NCBI GenBank assembly: GCA_020638955.1
Contig: JACKHO010000002.1
Span: forward strand, 682,001-746,000
Source of the DNA: Planctomycetaceae bacterium
GTDB lineage: Bacteria > Planctomycetota > Planctomycetia > Planctomycetales > Planctomycetaceae
Direction: 5' to 3'
DNA length: 64,000 nucleotides
The notes beneath the pieces are model-generated. The model was given only the letters and a program-made list of their open reading frames with translations, was not told the origin of the DNA and ran no database searches. Shown here one piece after another: positions 54,881 through 63,370 of this stretch. Numbering within the stretch: the first letter of the stretch is position 1; each line of letters starts with the position of its first letter. Made by a program: the position numbers and the translations under genes.

Positions 54881-55954
54881 ATGAACTCGCCCGCCAGCCA
54901 GCCGTTACGCTCTGTTCGATGGTCCGGAGACGCCTCCGGGTCATTGATTCTGGTTGACCAGACTCTCATTCCTTTGGAAACGAGGGAACTCGATCTGCGA
55001 ACGGTCGAAGAGGTCTGGGAAGCAATCAAAATGCTGCGAGTCCGTGGGGCTCCCGCGATTGGCTGCGCCGCTGCGTACGGTGTTGTCGTCGGCGCGCAAA
55101 CTCATCTCAATTCGCCCCGTGATGCGTTCGTCGCACGGGTCGCTGAAGTTTGTGACTATCTTGCCGAGAGTCGTCCGACGGCTGTGAATTTGTTCTGGGC
55201 TTTGGACCGCATGCGGGCCGTTGCTGGTGCATCGTCGCTGGAAACGCCGCAGGAATTGCTCGAGGAATTGCTCGACACGGCACGTGCCATCGAAACGGAA
55301 GACCGTGAGATGTGTGCCGCCATTGGTCGGCACGGTGCCGCACTTCTGCCGGACAACATTGGAATTCTCACCCACTGTAACGCTGGCGGATTGGCCACTG
55401 CCGGTGATGGAACCGCACTCGCCATTATGTTCGAGGCCGCGGCGCAGGGGAAAAATATCCACGTCTACGCCGACGAAACACGCCCGCTCTTGCAGGGTGC
55501 CCGGCTGACGACCTGGGAACTCATGCAGCGGAATGTTCCCGTCACGCTCATTTGCGATTCCATGGCCGGCTGGGCGATGAAAGAAGGCCGCGTGCAGGCC
55601 GTCATTACCGGGGCCGACCGCATTGCCGCCAATGGCGATTCCGCCAACAAAATTGGCACATACAGCGTCGCCCTGCTCGCGAAGGCTCACGGAATTCCAT
55701 TCTACATTGCCGCCCCCTCGAGCACGTTTGACCTCTCACTGGAAACCGGTGAAGACATTCCCATCGAAGAACGGAATCCCGAAGAAATCACGCACGGATT
55801 CGGCCGCCAGACAGCCCCCACCGGAGTCGCCGTCTACAACCCCGCCTTCGACGTCGTCCCCGCCTCGCACATTCAGGGCATTGTGACCGAAAAGGGGGTG
55901 ATCTCACCCGTCACCACAGAAAACGTTCGGGCTTTGCTGGGCAGTAACGGGTAA
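54881..55954 (+). CDS. mtnA: S-methyl-5-thioribose-1-phosphate isomerase
   Basis: Methionine salvage enzyme that converts 5-methylthioribose-1-phosphate to the ribulose form. The 357 residues carry RGAPAIGCAAAYGV (55-68), THCNAGGLAT with catalytic Cys166, and TGADRIAANGD with Asp246, as expected from the B. subtilis enzyme (Cys160/Asp240). The related eIF2B-type folds lack this Cys-Asp pair, which supports the call. No other salvage genes (mtnB, C, K, N) are adjacent. Confidence 0.92.
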   Translation: MNSPASQPLRSVRWSGDASGSLILVDQTLIPLETRELDLRTVEEVWEAIKMLRVRGAPAIGCAAAYGVVVGAQTHLNSPRDAFVARVAEVCDYLAESRPTAVNLFWALDRMRAVAGASSLETPQELLEELLDTARAIETEDREMCAAIGRHGAALLPDNIGILTHCNAGGLATAGDGTALAIMFEAAAQGKNIHVYADETRPLLQGARLTTWELMQRNVPVTLICDSMAGWAMKEGRVQAVITGADRIAANGDSANKIGTYSVALLAKAHGIPFYIAAPSSTFDLSLETGEDIPIEERNPEEITHGFGRQTAPTGVAVYNPAFDVVPASHIQGIVTEKGVISPVTTENVRALLGSNG

Positions 55955-55968
55955 GCATCTCACCACTC

Positions 55969-55995
55969 GGTAGCACAGACATTCCTGTCTGTGAT
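55969..55995 (+). repeat. Interspersed palindromic repeat, copy 4
   Basis: GGTAGCACAGACATTCCTGT then CTGTGAT: one base differs from copies 1 and 2 in the 5' flank, while the hairpin (55974-55993) is unchanged. It begins 14 bp after the mtnA stop codon. Confidence 0.85.
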
Positions 55996-56087
55996 TCAGT
56001 TCGCAGCACGGCTACTCTTTGGGATAGCCAAGCAATCGTCGCACTACGACATTGCTTCCCCATCGATTCAGCGTCTGCGAGAACACC

Positions 56088-56501
56088 ATGTTGTATTCAG
56101 AAGATCCCCTTCCCGGAAACGAATCCGCAGGAGATGTTTACAGTCATATTGTTGAGGATGTCGTCAATAAACTGGCAAAGGACCTCAAGCGATTTAAGAA
56201 TAAGCCGCTGGAAGAGCCTTGGTTCGTTGGGTTCGTCATTGCGATTTCTGAACTGACAAGTCTCGCGCCGGGTTGGTTCAAGACGTCGTCTCCCCGTCTC
56301 ACCCGACTTCGAGAAGAGTACATTGCCTGGTGGGAGAAATTTGGGGCCAAGGTGAAGGTGAAAAAGGGCGTTCGGCGGGAAGAAGTACACAAACGAACGC
56401 TCCTGGAATTTGACCGCGCAATTCACATTAGTGGGATGAATGACCCGGAGCCCGCAAAAACTCCCTGTTCAGTCCGCATACGTCGGAAGTATGGGGGATA
56501 G
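56088..56501 (+). CDS. Hypothetical protein, paralogue A
   Basis: A 137-residue soluble protein, not recognised. It is homologous along its length to the gene at 57083: GNESA near residue 11, PLEEPWFVGFVIAISEL near 46, LRxxY-x-x-WW-x-KFG-x-KVK near 83-97, R-x-E-VH and a late PEP. About a third of positions are the same by eye. It is 136 residues with no membrane segment. The Imm51-like gene lies between the two paralogues, which suggests an immunity or toxin-related cluster. Confidence 0.6.
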   Translation: MLYSEDPLPGNESAGDVYSHIVEDVVNKLAKDLKRFKNKPLEEPWFVGFVIAISELTSLAPGWFKTSSPRLTRLREEYIAWWEKFGAKVKVKKGVRREEVHKRTLLEFDRAIHISGMNDPEPAKTPCSVRIRRKYGG

Positions 56502-56520
56502 ATGCTGACTATTGTCCCTC

Positions 56521-56549
56521 GGTGAAATGAACCGGGATATCATTTCACC
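56521..56549 (+). repeat. Perfect inverted repeat between paralogue A and Imm51-like gene
   Basis: GGTGAAATGA (56521-56530), nine-base loop, TCATTTCACC (56540-56549). A perfect 10-bp stem with low GC and no T-run, so an operator or mRNA hairpin is more likely than a terminator. It lies 19 bp after the first paralogue's stop and about 100 bp before the next start. Confidence 0.7.
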
Positions 56550-56650
56550 CTGCCGCATTCCAGAATATCATCTCTGCACCGTTCGCTGACGTCAGCCGAC
56601 GGCACGAATGTCATCGGTAACCCACTGCACTCTCTTCACGGGAATCACAC

Positions 56651-57019
56651 ATGTACGACGAAAGCATTAAACTCATCGAAATGCCTGAGCACGACTCGAT
56701 TTCGGTTTGCGTCTACTGCGAAAATGACGACTTGTTTGCGCTCGGCGAACGCATCAACGAGAAGTATGAAGACGCCTACATGAACGGATACAACTGGGAC
56801 GCACTTATTCGATTCTATGTGGGGCAGCAGGCTCCCGAACTTATGGACGAGATTGGGACGGACCCCGAAGCGGGCATGTTCTCCGCGTACATGAACTACT
56901 CCCCTGAAAATCTCGAAAAGATGAAACGCTTCGAGACCCACGTGAGGCAAATGTTGGCCAACGAAGCCAGGCTAATGGCCTTCATCGACGCGAATCTCGA
57001 CGACATTGAATGGGACTGA
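56651..57019 (+). CDS. Imm51-like immunity protein
   Basis: A 122-residue acidic protein. The run EKYEDAYMNGYNWDALIRFY followed by PELMDEIGTDPEAGMFSAYM fits the Imm51 family of immunity proteins as I remember it: GYNW..., a DPEAGM segment and an acidic end. Such proteins neutralise toxins delivered by contact-dependent or secretion systems. No cognate toxin is in the window, so it may be an orphan gained to block a neighbour's toxin. The paralogues on both sides may be linked to it. The ATG starts a short stand-alone frame with weak upstream signals. Confidence 0.6.
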   Translation: MYDESIKLIEMPEHDSISVCVYCENDDLFALGERINEKYEDAYMNGYNWDALIRFYVGQQAPELMDEIGTDPEAGMFSAYMNYSPENLEKMKRFETHVRQMLANEARLMAFIDANLDDIEWD

Positions 57020-57082
57020 CGCCAGACATGGCCGGGGCAGCGGGCATATTCACATCTGTGCAAGTTCGAAGGGGAACATTTC

Positions 57083-57595
57083 ATGTTGCATCATGAACAT
57101 GGTTTGCTTGGAAATGAAAGTGCGTGTAACGCGTATAACGAAGTGGTACGATTCGCAATTGATACGTTGGAAGACGAGCTTAAAGAATACGCAGAGTCGC
57201 CATTGGAGCGACCACGTTTCCTCGGGCTGGTCGCCGCGTTGTCCAGACTAGCAAGTGGTCCACAGAAAGGTCCCTATTTTGAGTCAGTCATGTCGGATCG
57301 ACTCGGCCAATTGAGAGCGATGTACGAGGACTGGTGGGGCAAGTTTGGGAAAAAGGTGAAAATTGACTCATTGGCCAGCCGCGAGGCTGTTCATGAGGAG
57401 GCAATGCTCGAATGGGACTACATGCTTCATCTTTATGCGGGCTTCAAGTATCCCGAGCCACAACGCCTGCCACTGTCCGTTACAATGGATCATGGTGGCC
57501 TTCGCGCTGAATACCATCAGCGAAAGGCAGACCGGGCAGCGAGAAAGAAGTCGACCAGCACGAAGAAAAAGGCACCGCCCAAAAAGAAGAAATGA
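57083..57595 (+). CDS. Hypothetical protein, paralogue B with Lys-rich tail
   Basis: A 170-residue relative of the gene at 56088, sharing the GNESA, PLExPxFxGxVAALS, WWxKFGxKVK, R-EAVH and PEP positions. It has an extra tail of about 30 residues rich in Lys (KKSTSTKKKAPPKKKK), which could bind nucleic acid or the cell surface. AGGGGA is present before ATG 57083. It ends 65 bp before the stump of an RND pump gene in opposite orientation. No family was recognised. Confidence 0.62.
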   Translation: MLHHEHGLLGNESACNAYNEVVRFAIDTLEDELKEYAESPLERPRFLGLVAALSRLASGPQKGPYFESVMSDRLGQLRAMYEDWWGKFGKKVKIDSLASREAVHEEAMLEWDYMLHLYAGFKYPEPQRLPLSVTMDHGGLRAEYHQRKADRAARKKSTSTKKKAPPKKKK

Positions 57596-57660
57596 GGGTT
57601 CGGGTGACGCACGCCGTGCTTCGACGTGCATCAGGGCTTTCATTTCATGCCACTCAACCA

Positions 57661-58131
57661 TCAAGCCTCAACGGCGTCTTCCAAAACCAACGGCTCGGCT
57701 TCATGTTCGACCTTACTACCGAATAGCCGCGTCACGCGCACATAAATCACGTAAAACATCGGGACCAGCACCAACTCGAGCACGGTGGAAAGCATCAGGC
57801 CAAAGCAAAGGCTCGTGGCCATGGGAATGACAAGCTGCGCCTGGAATGACTTCTCCATCAAAATGGGAAACAGCCCGGCTACTTTCGTCAGCGATGTCAA
57901 AAGCACGGGACGGAAGCGACGCTGCCCGGCCTCGACCACGGCGTCTTCTACTGGAATGCCTTCGTCAATGCGGGCGTTGATGAAGTCGACCAGCACAATG
58001 GAGTCGTTCACGACCACTCCCGTCAGCGCCACCAACCCCAGCATGCTGAACAGCGTGAGTGGCAGTCCCATAATCGCATGTCCACAAATCGCCCCCATGA
58101 TGCCAAATGGGATGATGGCCATCACAACCAG
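57661..58131 (-). pseudogene. RND efflux pump, C-terminal stump
   Basis: This frame encodes the last 156 residues of a second RND permease: LVVMAIIPFGIMGAICG, the helix GVVVNDSIVLVDFINAR, then RRFRPVLLTSLTKVAGLFPI and the final helices. Family members have about 1000 residues. Reading towards the 5' end, the frame meets a TAG formed by bases 58132-58134, exactly the end of a 106-bp inverted-repeat element. The rest of the gene is not found after that element or after the IS, so the 5' part was lost. It differs in sequence from the intact pump at 24832. Confidence 0.82.
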
Positions 58132-58237
58132 CTAAATAGAACCGCACAGGATTCGGAGTACGAATCCTCTGGGAAGTACACGAAGCACGCTGCGAGTCGA
58201 AATTGATTCACTCCGATTCTCGGGAGGTTCTATTTAG
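58132..58237. mobile_element. 106-bp inverted-repeat element (MITE-like)
   Basis: Ends CTAAATAGAACC (58132-58143) and GGTTCTATTTAG (58226-58237) are exact 12-bp inverted repeats. Inside is a hairpin AGGATTCG-GAGTA-CGAATCCT (58148-58168). No coding capacity. The element cuts the RND gene. A target duplication could not be identified, and the other side of the RND gene is missing, so it may be a remnant of a larger element. Confidence 0.65.
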
Positions 58238-58252
58238 TATGGGGGCCGCTGT

Positions 58253-59819
58253 CAGGCTGTGAATTTTTGTTTGGTGGTTTTGCAGAACGAACTAGACTCC
58301 CTCGGGTCGTGACTGAAGATTGGTGTTTCGGTTTGGGAGTCGTTATGGAACAGACTGCGAAGGATCCTGCCGTTCGGTATCAGCGAGCCGAACGGCGGCA
58401 AATCGAGTGGCGACCGTTGTCGTTGGATCAACTTCTGCCGGAGGATCACACGGCCCGGTTGATTTGGGCGTATGTGGAAGCGCTTGATTTGAAAGAGTTG
58501 TATAAAAAGATTCAGGCCCATGAGCATGGTCCTGGTCGAAATCCGATTGATCCGAAGATTCTGCTGGCATTGTGGCTGCTGGCCACAATTGATGGATTCA
58601 GTTCGGCACGGCGTCTGGACAAGCTGTGCAAGGAGCATTTGGGGTATTTGTGGCTGTGCGGTGGTGTCACGGTCAATTACCACACGTTGGCAGACTTTCG
58701 CGTGGAACACGTCGAGGTTCTGGATGGACTGCTGACGCAAAGCGTGGCGACGCTCTTGCATCAGGGGTTGGTCGAACTCACACGTGTGGCTCAGGATGGC
58801 ATGCGGGTACGAGCTTCGGCGGGGAGTGCGTCGTTTCGACGTCACGCAACATTGCAGGAATGCCTGAAGGAAGCCCAAGAGCACCTGGAAGAACTTCAAC
58901 GCGAAGCTGAGTCGGGAAGCGAAGACCGCCGTGTGCGTGCTGCAAGAGAGCGTGCTGCACGCGACCGCAAGGAACGTATCGAAGCAGCACTGGCCGAACG
59001 GGAGTCGCTGGTTCCCAAGATGGAGCGACGTAAGAAAGGGTCTGGCGAAAACGCTCGTGCTTCGATGACTGATGCACAAGCCCGCAAGATGAAGATGGGC
59101 GATGGAGGTTTTCGTCCCGCTTACAATGTGCAATTTGCGACCGCAACCGATTCGCTGGTGATCGTCGGGGTGGACGTGGTCAACGCAGGAACCGATGGCG
59201 GCCAGATGAAACCGATGGCCGATCAAATACAAAAGCGATACGGCAAACGTCCCGACGAGTATCTGGCAGATGGGGGCTTTGTCAATCTCGAAGACATCAC
59301 CGTTCTGGAACGAGCTGGTATGACGACGTATCTCCCAATCATGGAACAGGAGCAGAAACGGGCCAAAGGAATTGACCCATTCGCCCCCATCAAAGGAGAC
59401 AGTGAGGAGGTCAAGAACTGGCGGTCTCGCATGGGGACCGAAGTCGCCCAAACGATCTACAAACAGCGCACAGCAACCGCGGAGTTTCCCAATGCCGGTT
59501 GTCGCAACCGTGGCTTAAATCAATTTCGAGTGCGAGGTCTGTTCAAAGCCAAAGCCGTGAGCCTGCTTCACGCCCTGGCCCACAACTTTCAACGGATGTT
59601 GGCACTCTCCTCGCCGGCATAATCGAGGATCACCTGGCCAAACACAACTTTCGTAGCCCTGAACGTCTCAACTGGACCGGCTGGCACCGCCTGCCTGAAA
59701 CATCCAGCAAAGAAAAACTCGGCCAAAACTCACAACTAGACACGACTCACCCCGGTCACTCAAAAAATGACCCGCCGGTATCGAAAAGAATTCCCTCCAC
59801 GACATAAATTCACAGCCTG
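58253..59819 (+). mobile_element. IS1182-family insertion sequence, apparently complete
   Basis: Terminal inverted repeats: left CAGGCTGTGAATTT (58253-58266) and right AAATTCACAGCCTG (59806-59819), 14 exact bases, with partial similarity continuing inward. It is about 1567 bp and carries one full transposase gene. Three-base TGT copies flank it (58250-58252 and 59820-59822), a possible target duplication. The restored target CCGC-TGT-GCGG is a small palindrome, matching the habit of IS1182-type elements to enter such sites. Confidence 0.85.
58345..59622 (+). CDS. IS1182-family transposase (DDE)
   Basis: A 425-residue DDE transposase that moves the surrounding element. It has the DUF772-type N-terminal domain (RPLSLDQLLPEDHTARLIWA, FSSARRLDKLCKEH, NYHTLADFR), then DDE core pieces: VAQDGMRVRASAGS for the first Asp, DEYLADGGFVNLEDI for the second, and a Glu in ATAEFPNAGCRN. 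The central stretch (about 215-270) is a charged coiled coil typical of this family. No frameshift or internal stop is present, so it may be functional. The frame is open 26 codons upstream; ATG 58345 gives the usual family start. Confidence 0.92.
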   Translation: MEQTAKDPAVRYQRAERRQIEWRPLSLDQLLPEDHTARLIWAYVEALDLKELYKKIQAHEHGPGRNPIDPKILLALWLLATIDGFSSARRLDKLCKEHLGYLWLCGGVTVNYHTLADFRVEHVEVLDGLLTQSVATLLHQGLVELTRVAQDGMRVRASAGSASFRRHATLQECLKEAQEHLEELQREAESGSEDRRVRAARERAARDRKERIEAALAERESLVPKMERRKKGSGENARASMTDAQARKMKMGDGGFRPAYNVQFATATDSLVIVGVDVVNAGTDGGQMKPMADQIQKRYGKRPDEYLADGGFVNLEDITVLERAGMTTYLPIMEQEQKRAKGIDPFAPIKGDSEEVKNWRSRMGTEVAQTIYKQRTATAEFPNAGCRNRGLNQFRVRGLFKAKAVSLLHALAHNFQRMLALSSPA

Positions 59820-59880
59820 TGTGCGGACCGACAACTGCTGCATGTATTGAAGAGCCGAGAATTGGTACGCACGCCGTACC

Positions 59881-61119
59881 CTACTCATCCTTTAACCGGT
59901 AAAGCTGTTCACCCGCTTTGCGGACCAGTAGGACGCCTTCGTCTTCGCGGTTGGCGTAGTCTTCGACGTTGATTGTCGCCGGGTCGCGGTAGCCGAGGTT
60001 GATGGATTCGCAGACTTCGGGGGGGACTTGTGACGCCAGGGTGACTTTGACTCGGCAGTTTTCGACGCCGTTTTCAAAAGTACCTGTGCCGCGTACGTGC
60101 GTCGAGTGGGCAAGTACGCCCCAGGGGACGTCTTTGAATTTGTCCCACTGTTTGGTGAAGTAGTCGCGGCAGTGGTAGCCAATGCTCATGATGTGTTTGT
60201 GGTGCGTTTTCGACACGCTCTTCAAATGCGGGGCGTAAATAATGAGTTCGCCGCCGTCGGCCACGACCGGTTCGAGTTTGTACATGCACTTGCCGGCCGT
60301 CCAGACTTCGTCGTACATCGGCGGGGCGCAGGAGAGGACGGTATGGAACGGTTTCTCGATCCGTTTGATATGGATGTTGCCCGACAAATCGGCGGCTTCG
60401 TTCCAAGCTGACTCTGGTGTGCCGTAAAACAATCCGTGCAGTCGGGCGGAACCGTCGGGAGTGACGACGAACGTAATCGCTTTGCGTTCCTGTTGAATCA
60501 TGGTGGCGGCACGATCCACCACGCGGCGGACGGGGGTGTCTTTCACGCCGATAATACCGACGTTGGTAATGAGTGCCCCCAGCCAGTGGAAGAAGTTCAG
60601 CAGGTCGGGGCCAGAAATGCCGGGGAAGAAATACTTGTTGCCGCCGGAGAATCCTACGACTTCGTGCGGGAAGACGGGCCCGAGCACGAGGAGTTGGTCG
60701 TACTCGGAGACGCGACTGTTGATTTGCACGGGGACATCAATGGAGAGGAGTCCATCCGAGATTTCGCTCGTTTCTTCTTTGGTGAGCGTACCAATGGTCG
60801 TCAGGCGTTCGGGACGATCCCACTCGTGGTTGATGAGCTGCGTCTGGTAGAACAGGCGGGTGCGTTCCTTATCTTCAATTCCCAGCAAATTGCACATTTG
60901 AACTTCCGACATGGGAGGATGGGTCCCGAGTGCAAAAATGACGTCGAGTTGTGCCACCACGGGCCGAATGCGTTTAAACAGAGAATCGAAGAGCAGGGCG
61001 AGCGGTGCGGTCCGCGTGTAGTCGGGAACAATGAGCAGCACCTTCTTCTGCTCAAAGTCCTCCAGCGGAAGTTGTTGGAACCACTGACGAACTTCGAACT
61101 CTTCCAGAATCTCGGCCAT
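59881..61119 (-). CDS. LarA-like (lactate racemase domain) protein
   Basis: A 412-residue protein of the LarA fold (nickel-pincer racemases/epimerases of 2-hydroxy acids). It has VPDYTRTAP (33-ff), GTHPPM with His67, FPHEVVGFSGGNKYFFPGIS with His152 and Lys162 in the position of the cofactor-bearing lysine of LarA, and FFHWLGA. Larger enzymes of this type act on other sugar acids. No larB, larC or larE (cofactor synthesis) is in the window, so the cofactor genes must be elsewhere if it is active. ATG 61119 starts at MAEILEEFEV; the longer frame is not protein-like. Confidence 0.8.
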   Translation of the reverse strand: MAEILEEFEVRQWFQQLPLEDFEQKKVLLIVPDYTRTAPLALLFDSLFKRIRPVVAQLDVIFALGTHPPMSEVQMCNLLGIEDKERTRLFYQTQLINHEWDRPERLTTIGTLTKEETSEISDGLLSIDVPVQINSRVSEYDQLLVLGPVFPHEVVGFSGGNKYFFPGISGPDLLNFFHWLGALITNVGIIGVKDTPVRRVVDRAATMIQQERKAITFVVTPDGSARLHGLFYGTPESAWNEAADLSGNIHIKRIEKPFHTVLSCAPPMYDEVWTAGKCMYKLEPVVADGGELIIYAPHLKSVSKTHHKHIMSIGYHCRDYFTKQWDKFKDVPWGVLAHSTHVRGTGTFENGVENCRVKVTLASQVPPEVCESINLGYRDPATINVEDYANREDEGVLLVRKAGEQLYRLKDE

Positions 61120-61457
61120 GTGTCTCTGCCAGGTAAACCATTCAGGGTGTTTGTAACTGCCGCCCGGCGGGGGCGTTGCTGAGTCACCGGTAGTTTCGCC
61201 AGAACATGGGAGGACGGCAACTGAGTTCCACGTGGAAGTTGGACGCGGGATTGGCGCCTCCAGGGTTGACGTTCGATCTCGCCGCTTCACCACTGCAATG
61301 AGCTGTAACCCATTTCTGTTGAATTGGTTACAAGTCCAATTGCCTCGTTTTGGCAATCTCAAATAGTCTTCACAGGTTACCGCCGGAGAGCAGTCCGCGC
61401 TTCGGTGTGATGGCGTTGTGCCATGCATTCCCCGTTTCAGCCAGGAACTCGATAGAA

Positions 61458-62606
61458 ATGATCCGCTCGCTTGCGCGTCATGTTGGTCGATTTGTCCTGG
61501 CCGTCGTGCTGTTGGTTGTGCTGTTGTGCACCGTCGAAGTTGTGATGCGCGTGCGGCGAGTTCGCCAGCGCTTGCAGGATGAGACCGTCAGCACAGACGC
61601 CGAACTCATCCGACCGAGTCGGACGACGTTTCTGGAGCCGGTTCCACTGCTGGACACAGTCGGCGGCGATGCTGAGTCGGTCACTATTGTTACCAGTGAA
61701 TGGGGCACGCGCGGCAAATCACCGGTACTGCCAAAACCCGTTAACACGTTTCGTATTCTCTGCCTGGGAGGTGAAGAGACGTTCGCCCGGACACTCCCAG
61801 AAGAGGAAACGTTTTGCGCACAACTGGCAACGTTTCTCCAACAGCAGACGGGCCGACCAGTCGAAGTCATCAATGCAGGGTGCCCCACGTCGAGTCCGCT
61901 GAGTCAAACATTGCGACTGCGTCAGCGCCTGCTGCAACTGCAGCCCGATTTGGTCGTGTTCAATTTGCAGTCGCGTGAGGTTTCGTTTGATCCCATTGTC
62001 CGTGGGTCGCTGCATTTGGACGAAGATGGTCATGCGGCGTATGCGGCGAATCCCATCTACACGGCTTCGACCAATCCGTTGCTCGCCAGCTTGAAAGAGG
62101 AATTTGCCACGGTGGATTGGGTGCTCGGTAAAACGCAGAACACGTTGCAGGATCTTTCCCGGAAGGCGACGCCACTCTCAGAAGAAGAACTCGGTCTGAG
62201 TATTGATGTCCTGCAGGAAGCACAGCAGCTTACGAATGCCCAGCGGGCGCACTGCTTCGTGAGTCTCGTCCCTGACACTTGGGAAACAGTACCGCCAGCA
62301 GGTGTTTCAGCAGAGCAGCGTGCGACGCCCCTGTCGATTTACAGTTCTCTCACTGCCGCGAATGGTCAACAGCGGATTGTTTTTCTCGACACTGTTTCCA
62401 ATTTTCGACACCACACCCAGCCGCGAGAATTGTTCACGGCGAATGGAAAGCTCAGCCCCGCTGGTCATCGGCTGTATGCCGCGACGCTGGGGCAGGCTAT
62501 TCTGCAGCAGGTGAGTGCAGGATCGAACCGACCCGTGCCTCAATACAGCGAGGCACCGCCAGTCGTTCGCGAAAGTGAAATGGTCCGGCGGCCAACTGGT
62601 CCATAA
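61458..62606 (+). CDS. Membrane-anchored SGNH-like protein
   Basis: A 382-residue protein with a membrane segment at about 10-29 (FVLAVVLLVVLLCTVEVVM). The soluble domain has the motif LCLGGEETFARTLPEEETFC where a GDSxTxG block is usual; the nucleophile position reads Glu rather than Ser, so catalytic activity is doubtful. VEVINAGCPTSSPLSQTLRL and DLVVFNLQSREVSFDP match the second and third SGNH blocks. The ending LSPAGHRLYAATLGQ is a possible fourth block with His. It diverges from the LarA-like gene. Confidence 0.68.
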   Translation: MIRSLARHVGRFVLAVVLLVVLLCTVEVVMRVRRVRQRLQDETVSTDAELIRPSRTTFLEPVPLLDTVGGDAESVTIVTSEWGTRGKSPVLPKPVNTFRILCLGGEETFARTLPEEETFCAQLATFLQQQTGRPVEVINAGCPTSSPLSQTLRLRQRLLQLQPDLVVFNLQSREVSFDPIVRGSLHLDEDGHAAYAANPIYTASTNPLLASLKEEFATVDWVLGKTQNTLQDLSRKATPLSEEELGLSIDVLQEAQQLTNAQRAHCFVSLVPDTWETVPPAGVSAEQRATPLSIYSSLTAANGQQRIVFLDTVSNFRHHTQPRELFTANGKLSPAGHRLYAATLGQAILQQVSAGSNRPVPQYSEAPPVVRESEMVRRPTGP

Positions 62607-62612
62607 AGTCGA

Positions 62613-63320
62613 CTACCGCTGAGGGCTTCCCCAAATCTTTTCCAGCAGAGCAAACATTGCGGGATCGTGCTCTTTGAGTTGCGACGCAGTGAACGGATAG
62701 AAGTCATTACGTCCAAAGAAGGCTTCGGTGTCTTCCGCAAAATACTCCTTGTGATTTGTCATGGCGTAGGACTTGGCCATTTTTCCGTCATGCCGTTCGA
62801 CATTGTCATACGACCTGCTCTTCCGGGCCTGCTCGAAGACTTTGATGACCTCGCCGTTTTCGAATCCGACAACCTGATCGTGGTATGCGTGTGCCAGTTC
62901 GTGCAGCACAAACATGGGCATTCGCTTGTTTTCACGTTCCATAATCGCGAGGTTCGTGAATTCAATGCACTTGGCTAAAGACTCAGCACGGCCATTTTCA
63001 CGCAACCAGTCAGCGCTGGGATGGTATTCCGCCGTTGGACCAAATCCCTCGTAGGGCGGGGATATCCACATAGGAACCAACTTCAGCCGCTCAACTTTTT
63101 CTGCAGGCACGACTGCGATGAGTCTGCGAATTTGTTCGTCAAGGATTTCCAGGCCGCGTTCGACCTGTTCGGGTTCCTGTTGCAGCAGCTGATGATGCAC
63201 ATACACCGTCCATCCCTGCACATCGCGTGTGTCGTAGTCGTCGTGGGCCAACAACGGCGTGACGAACGCACCAGCCACAATCATGAGGAAGAGAACCGAA
63301 CTCAGGTGGAGACGAAACAA
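62613..63320 (-). CDS. Secreted HExxH putative metallopeptidase
   Basis: A 235-residue protein with a signal-like start (FRLHLSSVLFLMIVAGAFVT). MFVLHELAHAYHDQ holds the HExxH zinc motif and a downstream acidic segment (HKEYFAEDTEAFFGRNDFYP) may give the third ligand. This pattern fits a small secreted zinc peptidase. No family was recognised. The start is uncertain: TTG 63320 gives a full signal peptide, ATG 63284 a shorter one. It converges with the SGNH-like gene (6-bp gap) and follows the RraA-like gene. Confidence 0.62.
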   Translation of the reverse strand: MFRLHLSSVLFLMIVAGAFVTPLLAHDDYDTRDVQGWTVYVHHQLLQQEPEQVERGLEILDEQIRRLIAVVPAEKVERLKLVPMWISPPYEGFGPTAEYHPSADWLRENGRAESLAKCIEFTNLAIMERENKRMPMFVLHELAHAYHDQVVGFENGEVIKVFEQARKSRSYDNVERHDGKMAKSYAMTNHKEYFAEDTEAFFGRNDFYPFTASQLKEHDPAMFALLEKIWGSPQR

Positions 63321-63370
63321 TGCATCACTCGCTGGACAAAGTCTTGAAACGCATGCGCGGACTGGAAGTT

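Noticed and set aside
58252..59451. 399-residue minus-strand frame through the IS transposase
   Set aside because: It is the shadow of the transposase coding strand; no motif, and the transposase frame is complete with family motifs.
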